DNA of 64,000 bases. Origin: Leclercia adecarboxylata (GTDB lineage Bacteria > Pseudomonadota > Gammaproteobacteria > Enterobacterales > Enterobacteriaceae). How positions within the stretch are numbered: position 1 is the first letter of the stretch; the number at the start of each line of letters is the position of its first letter. Made by a program: the position numbers and the translations under genes. This document shows, one piece after another, positions 38,722 through 48,193 of the stretch. Under the pieces are notes generated by a model. That model was not told where the DNA came from. It worked only from the letters and a program-made list of their open reading frames with translations, and made no database searches. The stretch covers positions 2,542,001-2,606,000 of the forward strand of contig NZ_CP040889.1 in NCBI RefSeq assembly GCF_006171285.1, read 5' to 3'.

Positions 38722-39441
38722 ATGATGAAAAAGGGTTTACGTATCGCCATCGCCGTCGTGGTGGGTATGGTGGCAGCAGGTTGGTTTTATCGCGACAACG
38801 CGCCCAGCACCGAACAGCAGCTGGATACCGCGCTCAGCAGCATGCCGGTGTGGCAGGTGATCAAGGAGCAGGAGCCGGCCTTCCGCAAACAGGTGCAGGA
38901 CGAGATGCTGGCTCTACAGAAAGCGGGTAAAAATGAGCAGCAGATTATCGACACCCTGCAGCCAAAGATTCTGAAGCTGCAGATGGCGCGCCTGCAAACC
39001 GCTCCGGACGCCAACGTGGTGGCGTATATGAAGCTCAACATGGAGCAGACCGCCGCCATGCAGAAGGTGAGCGATGACAGCTGCTTCCGCTTCCTCTACC
39101 CGGAGGTGAAGGGCGGCGTCAACCCGATGCGTCTGCTGGATAAGGATCTGATGCAACGCCGCATGCAGGCCGACGTCGACATGATGCGCGCCGCCGTTGG
39201 GCCGCATAAACACACGGTGACGCCGCAGGAGATTAAACAGGCCGAGACGGATGTGGTACCGATTGTCCAGAAGCTGACGACGAAGTACGGCGACGATATC
39301 GAGCTGCTGCAGGCCCCGCAAAAAGGGCAGGGCAAAGAGAAGCAGAGCTGCGACCTGGTGCAGGATCTGTGGAACAACGTGCTGGCCCTGCCGGAACCGA
39401 ACGCCGCCGGGCTGATACGCTATGCGGTGTCGGACCTGTAA
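38722..39441 (+). CDS. uncharacterised membrane-anchored protein
   Basis: A 239-residue protein that I do not recognise. A single hydrophobic segment at about residues 4-22 (GLRIAIAVVVGMVAAGWFY) is a signal anchor, so the rest is probably periplasmic. The body is helical and rich in Gln, with the pattern QVIKEQEPAFRKQVQDEMLALQKAGK. It has two Cys residues (DDSCFRFLYPE and KQSCDLVQDL) that could form a disulphide. AGGCAGGGA precedes the ATG, 16 bases after miaE, so the two are probably co-transcribed. The GC content matches the core genome. Confidence 0.75.
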   Translation: MMKKGLRIAIAVVVGMVAAGWFYRDNAPSTEQQLDTALSSMPVWQVIKEQEPAFRKQVQDEMLALQKAGKNEQQIIDTLQPKILKLQMARLQTAPDANVVAYMKLNMEQTAAMQKVSDDSCFRFLYPEVKGGVNPMRLLDKDLMQRRMQADVDMMRAAVGPHKHTVTPQEIKQAETDVVPIVQKLTTKYGDDIELLQAPQKGQGKEKQSCDLVQDLWNNVLALPEPNAAGLIRYAVSDL

Positions 39442-39500
39442 GGGCAAGATAGGTTACGCTGGTTTTTTGGACACTTAGCGAAACAACCGTACGTCGCCGC

Positions 39501-39528
39501 TTGCATGGCGGCGTGCGACAGGTATAAT
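39501..39528 (+). promoter_or_regulatory. leuX: leuX promoter
   Basis: TTGCAT (39501) and TATAAT (39523), 16 bases apart, lie 27 bases before the mature tRNA. Confidence 0.75.
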
Positions 39529-39555
39529 CCACAACGTTTCCGCATCCCCTTCAGT

Positions 39556-39640
39556 GCCGAAGTGGCGAAATCGGTAGACGCAGTTGATTCAAAATCAACC
39601 GTAGAAATACGTGCCGGTTCGAGTCCGGCCTTCGGCACCA
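39556..39640 (+). tRNA. leuX: tRNA-Leu(CAA)
   Basis: An 85-base class II tRNA with encoded CCA. Acceptor stem GCCGAAG/CTTCGGC, anticodon arm GTTGA-TTCAAAA-TCAAC with anticodon CAA, a long variable arm and GGTTCGAGTCC T-arm. It is nearly identical to E. coli leuX. It is a known island-integration site, and the integrase follows 200 bases downstream. Confidence 0.97.
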
Positions 39641-39653
39641 TCGGAACATCAAT

Positions 39654-39677
39654 AGACGTCAACGGACGTCTTTTTTT
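39654..39677 (+). terminator. leuX terminator
   Basis: AGACGTC-AACG-GACGTCT with a run of T residues, 14 bases after the tRNA. Confidence 0.85.
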
Positions 39678-39839
39678 GTGCCTGAAATCCGCGCCACACA
39701 AGGCTTTCCGCGATTTTCCTTTCAACAGAAGTCAATCTGAGTCAACCCACATCAAGTCGCTTGTGAGTATAGAACCGAGTATATATGCTGGTTCGATAAT
39801 GGTTGTATACTCACATCAGTACATGGAAGGATAACTTTT

Positions 39840-41087
39840 ATGGCTCTGACAGATATCAAAGTGCGTTCTGCGAAACCGCAGGAAAAGGAGTACACCCTTG
39901 TCGATGGGGATGGCATGTTTTTGCTTATTCACCCTAACGGCTCAAAATACTGGCGGTTCCGCTTTCGCTTTGGTGGAAAGCAGCATCTGATGGCGTTTGG
40001 GGTTTATCCTGAAACGTCATTAGCTGATGCTCGCCAAAAGAGGGAAGAGGCCAGAAAGCTTGTTGCTGCAGGCATCGATCCCCGTCAACACAAACGTGCG
40101 GTGAAAGAAGAGCAGGCGAAAGAAGCCATTACCTTTGAGTCAGTTGCCAGAGAGTGGCATGCAACTAACAAGAAATGGTCAGAGGAACACAGTCGACGGG
40201 TGCTTAAAAGTCTTGAAGATAATCTGTTCCATGCAATTGGCAAATGTAGTATTGAGAAGCTGAGAACCCGCGATCTGCTTGCTCCTATTAAAGTTGTAGA
40301 AACTACAGGCCGTTTTGAAGTTGCTTCTCGTCTTCAGCAACGGACAACTGCCATCATGCGGTATGCAGTTCAAAGTGGCTTGATTGATTACAACCCGGCC
40401 CAAGAGATGGCTGGAGCAGTTGTTTCTAGTAACCGTGTCCATCGCCCTGCACTTGAGCTGAAACGCCTACCTGAACTGCTCCACCGAATTGACGGTTACA
40501 CGGGACGAGCTATGACCCGCTTGGCCGTTGAGCTCACCTTGTTGATCTTTATTCGTTCCAGTGAATTGCGCTTTGCGCGTTGGTCTGAAATCGATTTTGA
40601 AACGGCAATGTGGACTATACCGGCAGAACGAGAAGCTATCGAAGGAGTGAAGCATTCACAACGAGGGTCTAAAATGCGCACACCTCATCTTGTGCCGTTA
40701 TCTCGGCAAGCACTGGACATCCTCAAACAGGTTCATAAGCTCAGTGGAAATCGTGATTTTGTTTTTGTTGGCGATCATAACCCTCGTAAGCCCATGAGTG
40801 AAAATACGGTCAATAAGGCACTGCGCGTTATGGGATATGACACTAAGGTAGAGGTTTGTGGGCATGGATTCAGGACAATGGCCTGTAGCTCGCTGATTGA
40901 GTCAGGGCTTTGGTCGAGAGATGCAGTTGAACGGCAGATGAGCCATATGGAACGTAACTCAGTGCGGGCTGCTTACATTCATAAGGCGGAGCACTTAGAT
41001 GAGCGAAGATTGATGTTGCAATGGTGGGCTGATTATTTAGATGCAAACCGAACAAAGGAAGTTAGCCCATTTAGTTTTGAAAAGTAG
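39840..41087 (+). CDS. P4-family tyrosine integrase
   Basis: A 415-residue integrase of the P4/CP4-57 type. The N-terminal DUF4102 arm-binding domain is MALTDIKVRSAKPQEKEYTLVDGDGMFLLIHPNG. The core-binding domain spans about 100-200. Catalytic residues are Arg in IRSSELRFARWSEID, HxxR in CGHGFRTMA, and Tyr in ERNSVRAAYIHKAEH. Its place and direction next to leuX show that the island inserted at the tRNA 3' end. It looks intact. The GC content drops sharply after it. Confidence 0.95.
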   Translation: MALTDIKVRSAKPQEKEYTLVDGDGMFLLIHPNGSKYWRFRFRFGGKQHLMAFGVYPETSLADARQKREEARKLVAAGIDPRQHKRAVKEEQAKEAITFESVAREWHATNKKWSEEHSRRVLKSLEDNLFHAIGKCSIEKLRTRDLLAPIKVVETTGRFEVASRLQQRTTAIMRYAVQSGLIDYNPAQEMAGAVVSSNRVHRPALELKRLPELLHRIDGYTGRAMTRLAVELTLLIFIRSSELRFARWSEIDFETAMWTIPAEREAIEGVKHSQRGSKMRTPHLVPLSRQALDILKQVHKLSGNRDFVFVGDHNPRKPMSENTVNKALRVMGYDTKVEVCGHGFRTMACSSLIESGLWSRDAVERQMSHMERNSVRAAYIHKAEHLDERRLMLQWWADYLDANRTKEVSPFSFEK

Positions 41088-41221
41088 GATATTGATTTGT
41101 TTCAATCGTTAAGATACAAGTGTTATTTAATAAAGAAAAAGTTTTGTAATATTACGACAAGAAATTTCTAGAAATGCGGTTAAATCCTTAATTAGTATCT
41201 CAAGGCTTCTTCATGTAGTTT

Positions 41222-41259
41222 AATACCCCTCCCTCCCAAACAATAGGAGGGAGGGTATT
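41222..41259. terminator. bidirectional terminator between integrase and helicase
   Basis: AATACCCCTCCCTCC, an 8-base loop, then GGAGGGAGGGTATT: a stem of about 14 bp placed between the convergent integrase and helicase genes. Confidence 0.85.
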
Positions 41260-41260
41260 A

Positions 41261-43753
41261 CTATCTTTGATTGAATGGTTTTGTATATTGTTCAACAAGA
41301 TCCGTTGATTGCAATTTAAAGAAAGCCAGTTTTTGTCTTATTGCATCAATATTACCGAGTTCGCTATTGGCTACAAGAGCATTAAAGAAAGATTGGATAT
41401 TGCTTTTAAAATAGCTCAGTTTTTCAGCGTCCATGATTCTAGAGTTTGGTTCCAAAGATGCGGCTGACTCGATATTTATGGATGGATGGATTAATATTGG
41501 AGTCATTTTGCTAAAATGATCATAATTATTTTTAAACCAAATTCCTGAGCCATTAAGTTGATTGCAATAATACTTTGAAATGGTTTCATTAGTAGCTTCA
41601 TTTTTACATTCAATAACCAGATACTCTCCTTTATTAATTGCCCAAAGGTTATCGGGGCCTTCCTTGTATTTCTCTTCAGGTCTTTCACTTTCATAACCGA
41701 TTAGCTTTCCAATCTCATAAATAGCAGCTTCAAATCGATTAGATGAGCTAGGTTTGAATTGAAGATCATCTAATATAGAATTTAAATGAATGAGAAGGTT
41801 GTTGCTTGAATTATATCGTTCTTGTACGTAATTATTTAGTTTCAACGCTTGAACTTGTAATTCTTGATCGATTTTATTGAATTGTATACCTTGAATAGGT
41901 TTTAGAAGTCTTTGATTTAATTCATTAGCCGACTTTAATATTTTTTGTGATTCGCTTGGGTCGTAAAAATTAGTATATTCAGCTAGTATTTGTTTAGCAT
42001 ATCCCTTTAGCTTTTTATCTGAACAAGAGTTACAATAGTCTTCAATTATTCTGCATGCGGCTGGGTAACTATTTCTGCTAGCTAAGGAAAAAGCCTTAAA
42101 CAGCATGTTATTAAAGTTATTTTCGTTTAGTGGCTGTTGGTATGTTAATTTAGATAGGACACCTTTACTTGCTGCCATCCATTGTTCATTACGTGATAAA
42201 CAATAATCCATAACTTGGATTATTTCATCTGGACTAGGAGATGTTAATTGCTGTGCAATTTGTTCAGATAATTCAATTTGAGATTTAGTGGCAGGTGAAA
42301 AATAATTTTTAGCATCATTAACATATAATAAATTAGCTAGTTGCGGTCCTAACAACATCACAACACAATAGTCATCATTAGATCTAACCCCTCTCCCCAT
42401 ACCCTGCTCAATCCGCTGAATGGTTCTAATACTTCCTTCTTTGCTTCCTAACAATATACCATTTTTAATTTTTTCAATGTTATTTCCGTCATTAGGTAAC
42501 CCATCGACGACAAGTAAACGGCAAGCATCTTTAGGTAAATCAATTCCATCATAGCGATTTATTAAAACGGTTAAGCCAACATGACTAGTTTTTAGTTTAT
42601 GGATTCCATCATTTAAATTTTCTCCTTTCAGTGTTTGGTGTGAAATATCAGCCCACTCTTTTGCTCTATATTCAGAAGGGCAAATAACGACAACATTATG
42701 CCTTGATGAAATTTTCTGACATATTTCTTTAATATCTTTATCATATATTTTAGGGTTGAGGACTTGAGGTAAGATGATTAGGCGTTCACCAATATCACCT
42801 GCTCTTTCTGGAGTTATACAATTTTTTACCTCATTAGGCTGCACTCCGAAATGTGTTGATAAGATACTATCGTCTGCGAGTGTTGCTGTCATATATATTT
42901 TTCGGTAGGCATTCTCTAGAGAAGGAAAAATATCAATAGGTACAATATGAGGAGTGATTTCTATACTTTTAGCACTAATTACACATTTGCAAAGGCTAAG
43001 TTTTTCTTTTATGAGGGGTAATGAAAATAAAAGGTCTTCGCATTTATTATGCTGGACTAATAACTGGGTGACTTCCTCTATTTTTTGTTGCCAAGCCCAA
43101 AATGAAATTTCCTGCAGTGCAGCATAATCATCATTTAGTATCTCACTATATTTTACATAATTTTGATTTGCCATGTCATGTGAGAAAATAGATAGTAGTT
43201 GATGATATAAATCACCTTTCTCTCTTTTAATTATGCGGGCTGTAAATTGAGATTCAACAGTGTTGAGGCAAGCATGCGCATCATCAATAATAATGCTACC
43301 AATTGGGATCTTAATTCCTTCGCTACCAACTCCGAACCTGCTTTTTCCATTTACTAACTTATAAATGTTCGCTACTAAAATATCATTTCCGGCTAAAAAA
43401 CCTACAGATGTCTCATCGGTTGTAACTGATATTCCTAGCTTATTTGCTTCATTAATAACTTGTTGAACTAGATAATTGTCTGGAACTAAATAGACAGCAG
43501 GCCCTTTTTTTTCATTTAAGCAACTTTTTAGGATTATTAGGCCAACAACTGTTTTCCCACCTCCTGTATTCATTTTTATAATAGTATTCGTTGAATCCCT
43601 GCTGTCCTGCCATTTAGTCCATACTTCCGATTGAACATCTCTTGGGTATTGAAAGTTTGCATTATCCTTTTTAGGTAATGCTTGAAATATCTCACGTGGT
43701 GAATATGATGTGTTTACTACATTGCCAACACCTATTTTATCAAAGTTTAACAT
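41261..43753 (-). CDS. superfamily 2 helicase with C-terminal PD-(D/E)XK-like domain
   Basis: An 830-residue SF2 helicase. Walker A is MNTGGGKTV (61-69), motif II is the variant DDAH (157-160), motif III MTATLAD, and motif VI QRIEQGMGRGVRSNDD. The last part looks like a PD-(D/E)XK nuclease: Asp701 in GPDNLW, then Glu715-Cys716-Lys717 in VIECKNEA. The middle (about 480-660) is helical and unassigned. The gene is AT-rich and runs in the same direction as the EcoRII-like endonuclease and Dcm-like methylase upstream, 58 bases after the former, so the three may form one unit. A role in degrading cleaved or foreign DNA is plausible. No named family was recognised with certainty. Confidence 0.82.
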   Translation of the reverse strand: MLNFDKIGVGNVVNTSYSPREIFQALPKKDNANFQYPRDVQSEVWTKWQDSRDSTNTIIKMNTGGGKTVVGLIILKSCLNEKKGPAVYLVPDNYLVQQVINEANKLGISVTTDETSVGFLAGNDILVANIYKLVNGKSRFGVGSEGIKIPIGSIIIDDAHACLNTVESQFTARIIKREKGDLYHQLLSIFSHDMANQNYVKYSEILNDDYAALQEISFWAWQQKIEEVTQLLVQHNKCEDLLFSLPLIKEKLSLCKCVISAKSIEITPHIVPIDIFPSLENAYRKIYMTATLADDSILSTHFGVQPNEVKNCITPERAGDIGERLIILPQVLNPKIYDKDIKEICQKISSRHNVVVICPSEYRAKEWADISHQTLKGENLNDGIHKLKTSHVGLTVLINRYDGIDLPKDACRLLVVDGLPNDGNNIEKIKNGILLGSKEGSIRTIQRIEQGMGRGVRSNDDYCVVMLLGPQLANLLYVNDAKNYFSPATKSQIELSEQIAQQLTSPSPDEIIQVMDYCLSRNEQWMAASKGVLSKLTYQQPLNENNFNNMLFKAFSLASRNSYPAACRIIEDYCNSCSDKKLKGYAKQILAEYTNFYDPSESQKILKSANELNQRLLKPIQGIQFNKIDQELQVQALKLNNYVQERYNSSNNLLIHLNSILDDLQFKPSSSNRFEAAIYEIGKLIGYESERPEEKYKEGPDNLWAINKGEYLVIECKNEATNETISKYYCNQLNGSGIWFKNNYDHFSKMTPILIHPSINIESAASLEPNSRIMDAEKLSYFKSNIQSFFNALVANSELGNIDAIRQKLAFFKLQSTDLVEQYTKPFNQR

Positions 43754-43811
43754 TATGCCTCCAGTGCAGTTTGTTTGTAATGGTCTTTACTTTGTTAAGT
43801 CAATTCTGTAC

Positions 43812-45047
43812 TTAATTTTTGGCTAAAACTAAAGCTATGAATTGCTTTAAACTAATTAGTTCAACCCTTACGCTCTCAGGGTAGGACTCCCATAATTGAT
43901 ATGGAACAACGAGTTGAAGAGATTTACTCTTCATTTCTGATAATTGTGAGTGACTTATGCCTGGCTGTATTGTTACAAGATGCTTGTTGGGCACTCGATC
44001 GCCTTCAGCTAAAACTTGCCTCCATCTATCTTTACATGTTGTCTTTGCACCAAGTAAAATAAGTTTCTCAGGAGGATAAGATATATCATGGTATGCCTTA
44101 AATGATGGAAAAAGGAAATCAGGTTTTGACTTGTTTTCAGTTGTATTTTTTGATGAACCTTTTTCAAACGTTAAGCCGTGTAATTTGAATAAATGGCTTA
44201 AATGGTTTTCGAAGGCAAAACCAACTCGTGATTTTCTTCGATTTTGAACGCTTAAAGAGAAATCGACGAACGCATCAACATCACCCCCATCATGCCCAAA
44301 TCCTTGGAGTAATCGATTGCGAACAAGATACCGCTCATAAGTCCTAAATAGAAGTTCTTCTTCTGCTAACCAGGTCATTAATGCTTCATCGGGGTGGGCT
44401 AATGGACTTGCTGGTCGACGACTCCTCGCCAGTTCTGAAAATTCATGTGATTTAGGTAAACCTTGTGGAAAGAGCTCAAGTAAAGTTCCTAGTAAAACTT
44501 CATTTTCTTCATGTTCTAGTTCAAAGTTTATACCTACCTGCTCCAGTAAAAGCTGTACTGGAAGAAGAAGTTGCTTGTCGCTAATTTTAGAAGATTGAAA
44601 TTTTTCTTCAAGCTGGTTAGTAAGTCCGAATAGATTCCTTAGCTGAGCTTCTATGCTTGTGTCAGCAGGGGCAAAACACATCAAGAAATTACCATTTGTT
44701 TGCTGAGCGATTAGGAAAAAGTCCCCTTCTTGTATTAGTTCAGTGACAGAATTGTCATGATAGTAAAGCCTGTATTCAGGAGAACGGTGGGGGGATTTAC
44801 GTCGAGAATCATACCAAGTGACATGATCGTCTTCTATCAGTGGTTCTTCCATTTCATCAGTGATGTAAACCATCTTACAGGCAAATCTAAATGCTTCTTC
44901 TTTCCCTGGCCTGCCGAGCACCTCACCAAAACCGACTTTTACAAGCCCTCCTATCTCATGTTGATGAGATCGAGAAAGATCAGCATCCACAGCACTTAAA
45001 TGCTTGCCTGCAGCGACTCGAAAAATATCTCTTAGCCTGTGATCCAT
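43812..45047 (-). CDS. EcoRII-like type II restriction endonuclease
   Basis: A 411-residue enzyme resembling EcoRII (404 residues), a type IIE endonuclease that cuts at CCWGG and needs a second site as effector. The N-terminal half should be the effector DNA-binding domain. The C-terminal catalytic domain has SRVGFAFENHLSHLFKLHG, the Asp in KSKPDFLFPSF, and the LLGAKTTCKDRWRQVLAEGDRV block, in which the Lys, Arg and nearby His (NKHLVTIQPGISHSQL) match the EcoRII active region. The methylase lies upstream, as expected for protection. The specificity is inferred from family resemblance. Confidence 0.88.
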   Translation of the reverse strand: MDHRLRDIFRVAAGKHLSAVDADLSRSHQHEIGGLVKVGFGEVLGRPGKEEAFRFACKMVYITDEMEEPLIEDDHVTWYDSRRKSPHRSPEYRLYYHDNSVTELIQEGDFFLIAQQTNGNFLMCFAPADTSIEAQLRNLFGLTNQLEEKFQSSKISDKQLLLPVQLLLEQVGINFELEHEENEVLLGTLLELFPQGLPKSHEFSELARSRRPASPLAHPDEALMTWLAEEELLFRTYERYLVRNRLLQGFGHDGGDVDAFVDFSLSVQNRRKSRVGFAFENHLSHLFKLHGLTFEKGSSKNTTENKSKPDFLFPSFKAYHDISYPPEKLILLGAKTTCKDRWRQVLAEGDRVPNKHLVTIQPGISHSQLSEMKSKSLQLVVPYQLWESYPESVRVELISLKQFIALVLAKN

Positions 45048-45141
45048 AAGGATTTATCCTCTAACAGAAGAAATACTAATCTAACCTTTTAGAAAAAAAA
45101 ATGAAATGCAATGTGCCTGCATTTTGCAGGCACATTGCATG

Positions 45142-46587
45142 TTATCCTGCTTTTTTTAGATCTTTATCGGTTTTGTTGACCGCTTTTAGAATGTAGGGTT
45201 CAAGTAACTTAGCTACAGCCTCAAAGACAGGGACTACGACTGAATTACCAAACTGGCGATAGGCTTGTGTATCAGATACTGGGATACGAAATTTGCACTC
45301 ACCTGGTTTTTCAAATCCCATTAACCGAGCACATTCGCGTGGTGTTAAACGGCGTGGTCTCTTAACAAGGTTATCTTCATCATGAAAGTTTTGTTCACCT
45401 ATAGCTTTATTCCATCCTCTATCAATGAGGATTTCTGAACCATCTTTATGATATCGGGCAGAAAGCGTTCTAGCTACGGCCTGTTCATCTTCTGGAGATA
45501 CCAAACCGAAACCAAAGCCATTTCCTTTCGCTTGATGTTTTTTAGCGTAATTATAAAGGTATTCCCAGAGTTTAACTGTCAGGACGTACTTATTATCAAC
45601 ATCATCATCAAGCAGTTCCTTAAACATTGGCCTATTTTGAGGATAGAAGCTTTTTATATTTTGTAGAGTGAAATTCTCAGCTAATTCAAGATCTCTACGA
45701 AAACCAACTAGAACAATTCGCTCACGATGTTGAGGAAGAAAATGTTTACCATCAATTATTTTAGGGTCTGCAGAGCCGGTACAATCTACATCGGCTATAT
45801 CGTAGCCCAGTTCATCTAATGTTTCTTGAATCACTTTAAAAGTCTTACCTTTATCATGGCTTTTTAGATTTTTTACATTTTCAAGGACGAAGATTGATGG
45901 TTTTTTAACTGCTATTATTCGAGCTACATCGAAGAATAGCGTACCTTGAGTCTCACATTCGAATCCGTGAGCCCTTCCTAAAGAATTTTTTTTACTAACG
46001 CCTGCGAGACTAAATGGTTGGCAAGGGAACCCCGCAAGCAGCACATCATGCTGAGGAATATTTTTATCAATATTCTCATAAGCTTCTTGTTCTGGAACGT
46101 CACTCTTGTCACTCAGCGTAATTTCGCGGATATCGGAGTTGAAAATATGCTCCTGAGGGTCACTATACCAGTTCGCTTTGTATGTCCTGACCGCTTGCTC
46201 ATTCCATTCACTGGTAAACACACACTGTCCTCCTATAGATTCAAATCCGCTACGAATACCTCCAATTCCAGCGAATAGATCAATAAAGCGAAATTGGTAA
46301 TTAGGATGACAAGAGGGCGGCTGAGGTAGCAGGTTACGTAGCATTTTTATTTCAACTTCAATGAGCTGCTTGGGAGCCACTTTCCCATTTATCCATCGAT
46401 TAATGGATTCCCTTGTCCAATCATTACCGCTGACAGAGCGTAAGCATTCTGCGACAGTTTTTTGATCATAGATTTCAAGAACTTGCTTGAGAAGCGCGAA
46501 ATCTTCTGCCATACGTGCTTGGGAGGCTTGCTGAGATTCTTCCATCAACTGTTTGACGATTGGCTGCAATTCTTTCATTTTATTCAT
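45142..46587 (-). CDS. C5-cytosine DNA methyltransferase, Dcm/M.EcoRII type
   Basis: A 481-residue C5-cytosine methylase. Motif [17 protein letters not shown] (about 101-116), the catalytic PC motif in GFPCQPFS (Cys189), the ENV motif in FVLENVKNL, the QRRE-type motif [11 protein letters not shown], and C-terminal [12 protein letters not shown] are all present. The N-terminal extension of about 95 residues ([22 protein letters not shown]) is shared with Dcm and M.EcoRII and may aid autoregulation. It would protect CCWGG sites from the endonuclease 94 bases downstream. The host presumably also has a chromosomal dcm. Confidence 0.93.
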   Translation of the reverse strand: MNKMKELQPIVKQLMEESQQASQARMAEDFALLKQVLEIYDQKTVAECLRSVSGNDWTRESINRWINGKVAPKQLIEVEIKMLRNLLPQPPSCHPNYQFRFIDLFAGIGGIRSGFESIGGQCVFTSEWNEQAVRTYKANWYSDPQEHIFNSDIREITLSDKSDVPEQEAYENIDKNIPQHDVLLAGFPCQPFSLAGVSKKNSLGRAHGFECETQGTLFFDVARIIAVKKPSIFVLENVKNLKSHDKGKTFKVIQETLDELGYDIADVDCTGSADPKIIDGKHFLPQHRERIVLVGFRRDLELAENFTLQNIKSFYPQNRPMFKELLDDDVDNKYVLTVKLWEYLYNYAKKHQAKGNGFGFGLVSPEDEQAVARTLSARYHKDGSEILIDRGWNKAIGEQNFHDEDNLVKRPRRLTPRECARLMGFEKPGECKFRIPVSDTQAYRQFGNSVVVPVFEAVAKLLEPYILKAVNKTDKDLKKAG

Positions 46588-47464
46588 CTTCTGGGTTAAA
46601 TTAGTGACATGATATCACAAAAACAAACCCTGTACATGCATACATGATCTATTGTAAATAACTATTGTTGGTGCGTTCTATAAAAGTAGATTGCATCAAA
46701 AGTGTGACAGAAGAAGAACTCATACTACTTTACAAGTTATTGTCACGACGGCACTGTATGTTGCCTTATTGAGCTGACCAGCCCCCACAGAACGTTTTAA
46801 TAAGTGTGATGCATCCATCAAATGAACTCACGGCGAAAAGCGGATATTAACCGAGAGAGTAAGAGGCCGTCATCTGAGCAAGGACACGGCACTTACCGAG
46901 CTAAGGTAAACTGTCGGAAAATATTTTTATAGGTTAGTGGGTGCGTATTGATAAGCATTCTTTTTCAGGATGTTAGATATCTATTGTTTCCGCATATGGC
47001 TGGTAATATGCTCTAAAAAATGCGCGTTTTCGTCGGAATCAGCCTGCCCGGTGGCACAATGATGTAGGCTCCACCTTTCTGATTTCTCTACCAGTTTAGA
47101 AGAGCCCGTTAAAGTTTTCTCTCGCGCAGTTCGGCTGCCGTTAGCCATTCCGGTACCAGCGCAGTGCTTAGTCCGTCTAGGGTTACCTACAAAAAAAGCG
47201 TCTGAATTATCCGACTGCAATGGCTATTTGGTCTTGGGGGCGCGCTTGCTGAATCGTTGGTTAGTATCCATTCAGGCCTGTCGGTGTTGCTGCTAGATTT
47301 CAGATAGCTATAAGCACTTAAACCTTTCGGTCGCAGGAGAGCAGATTTGTATGAGGCAATCTGACGAGGCGACCTGCTTAGTCGATGCTGTATCTCCCTG
47401 TGAGAAAAGCTTTTAAGGCTAATCCTGAAAGATTCTACGCGGTAGACAAGTCAAAAATGACTAG
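46588..47464. other. long non-coding spacer in the island
   Basis: Almost 900 bases between the divergent methylase gene and the next plus-strand gene. The first part is AT-rich and should carry the methylase promoter. The rest has short scattered ORFs (one of 79 codons at 46981-47220 on the minus strand) without a convincing ribosome site or recognisable similarity. It looks like decayed sequence. Confidence 0.6.
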
Positions 47465-47527
47465 TTGACAAACCAAGAAAAAAACGAAAAGATATGGTTT
47501 ACTAATTCACGATATGGCGAAAAGATT

Positions 47528-48193
47528 ATGTCAGCGTATTCGAAAAATTTGAAGCCTTGCTTTGCTATCAATACTAATTTAGACCAAATATCTGTTGATA
47601 TCTTACTGTCGAACATCGCTGATGTACTTGGGCAACTTTGGGCCAACAAGCACAAGCTCGATTCAAATTGGATTACAGGCTGCCGTGCGTATGGTTGGGT
47701 AAAAGAGTATATCGAACAAAATCACCTTAGTTTACCTGGAGTTAAGGTTGTCAGTACTTCTATGGATTTTGTCTTTTCGCTTAATGAGGTTCCATTGCAG
47801 TTTGTCACTGATAGACTGGATCGTCCAAGAAAGCTCCACCGCCTTCTTCGTAATGAAAAAGAACAGCGCCAGATATCCATTTTCGATGAGGAAGATACCA
47901 GCAATAGTTTAATTTGGCGCGTTTATGCTGAAAGGTTTATCGATGATGTTACGGACAAAGATGCACCTCCTACTTGGATAATTACTATGGTTGGCTTAGA
48001 TGAAACGGGCCGCAAGGTTAGTCTTTATGAGCATATATCTAAAGTAATTACGCCTATATCTTCTGCATCTGAAGATATAAATTCAGATCAAATTAATCAG
48101 CTTCCAGCGCCTAATGAAATACCTCCTACTAAACTCAAACGTAGAAGCATAAAAGACGACAAAGACCAAAGTGGTAAAAATGGGACTCTTTGA
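47528..48193 (+). CDS. unknown protein paired with HTH-ImmA peptidase
   Basis: A protein of 221 residues from the ATG at 47528. The frame is open to a TTG at 47465 (242 residues), and the real start is uncertain because neither has a strong ribosome site. I do not recognise the family. It is soluble, with a helical start (ISVDILLSNIADVLGQLWANKHKL), a central CRAYGWVKEYIEQN stretch, a DRLDRPRKLHRLLRNEKEQRQISIF region, and a lysine-rich tail. It overlaps the following HTH-peptidase gene by 14 bases, so the two are translated together and probably act together. A toxin or effector controlled by the peptidase is one possibility. Confidence 0.6.
   Translation: MSAYSKNLKPCFAINTNLDQISVDILLSNIADVLGQLWANKHKLDSNWITGCRAYGWVKEYIEQNHLSLPGVKVVSTSMDFVFSLNEVPLQFVTDRLDRPRKLHRLLRNEKEQRQISIFDEEDTSNSLIWRVYAERFIDDVTDKDAPPTWIITMVGLDETGRKVSLYEHISKVITPISSASEDINSDQINQLPAPNEIPPTKLKRRSIKDDKDQSGKNGTL

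Noticed and set aside
46981..47220. 79-codon minus-strand ORF in the spacer before the HTH-peptidase unit
   Set aside because: No ribosome site, no recognisable similarity, and low-complexity polar composition. Treated as decayed sequence.
46588..47464. Retron or other structured RNA in the long spacer
   Set aside because: No reverse transcriptase gene is near and I saw no extended inverted repeats.
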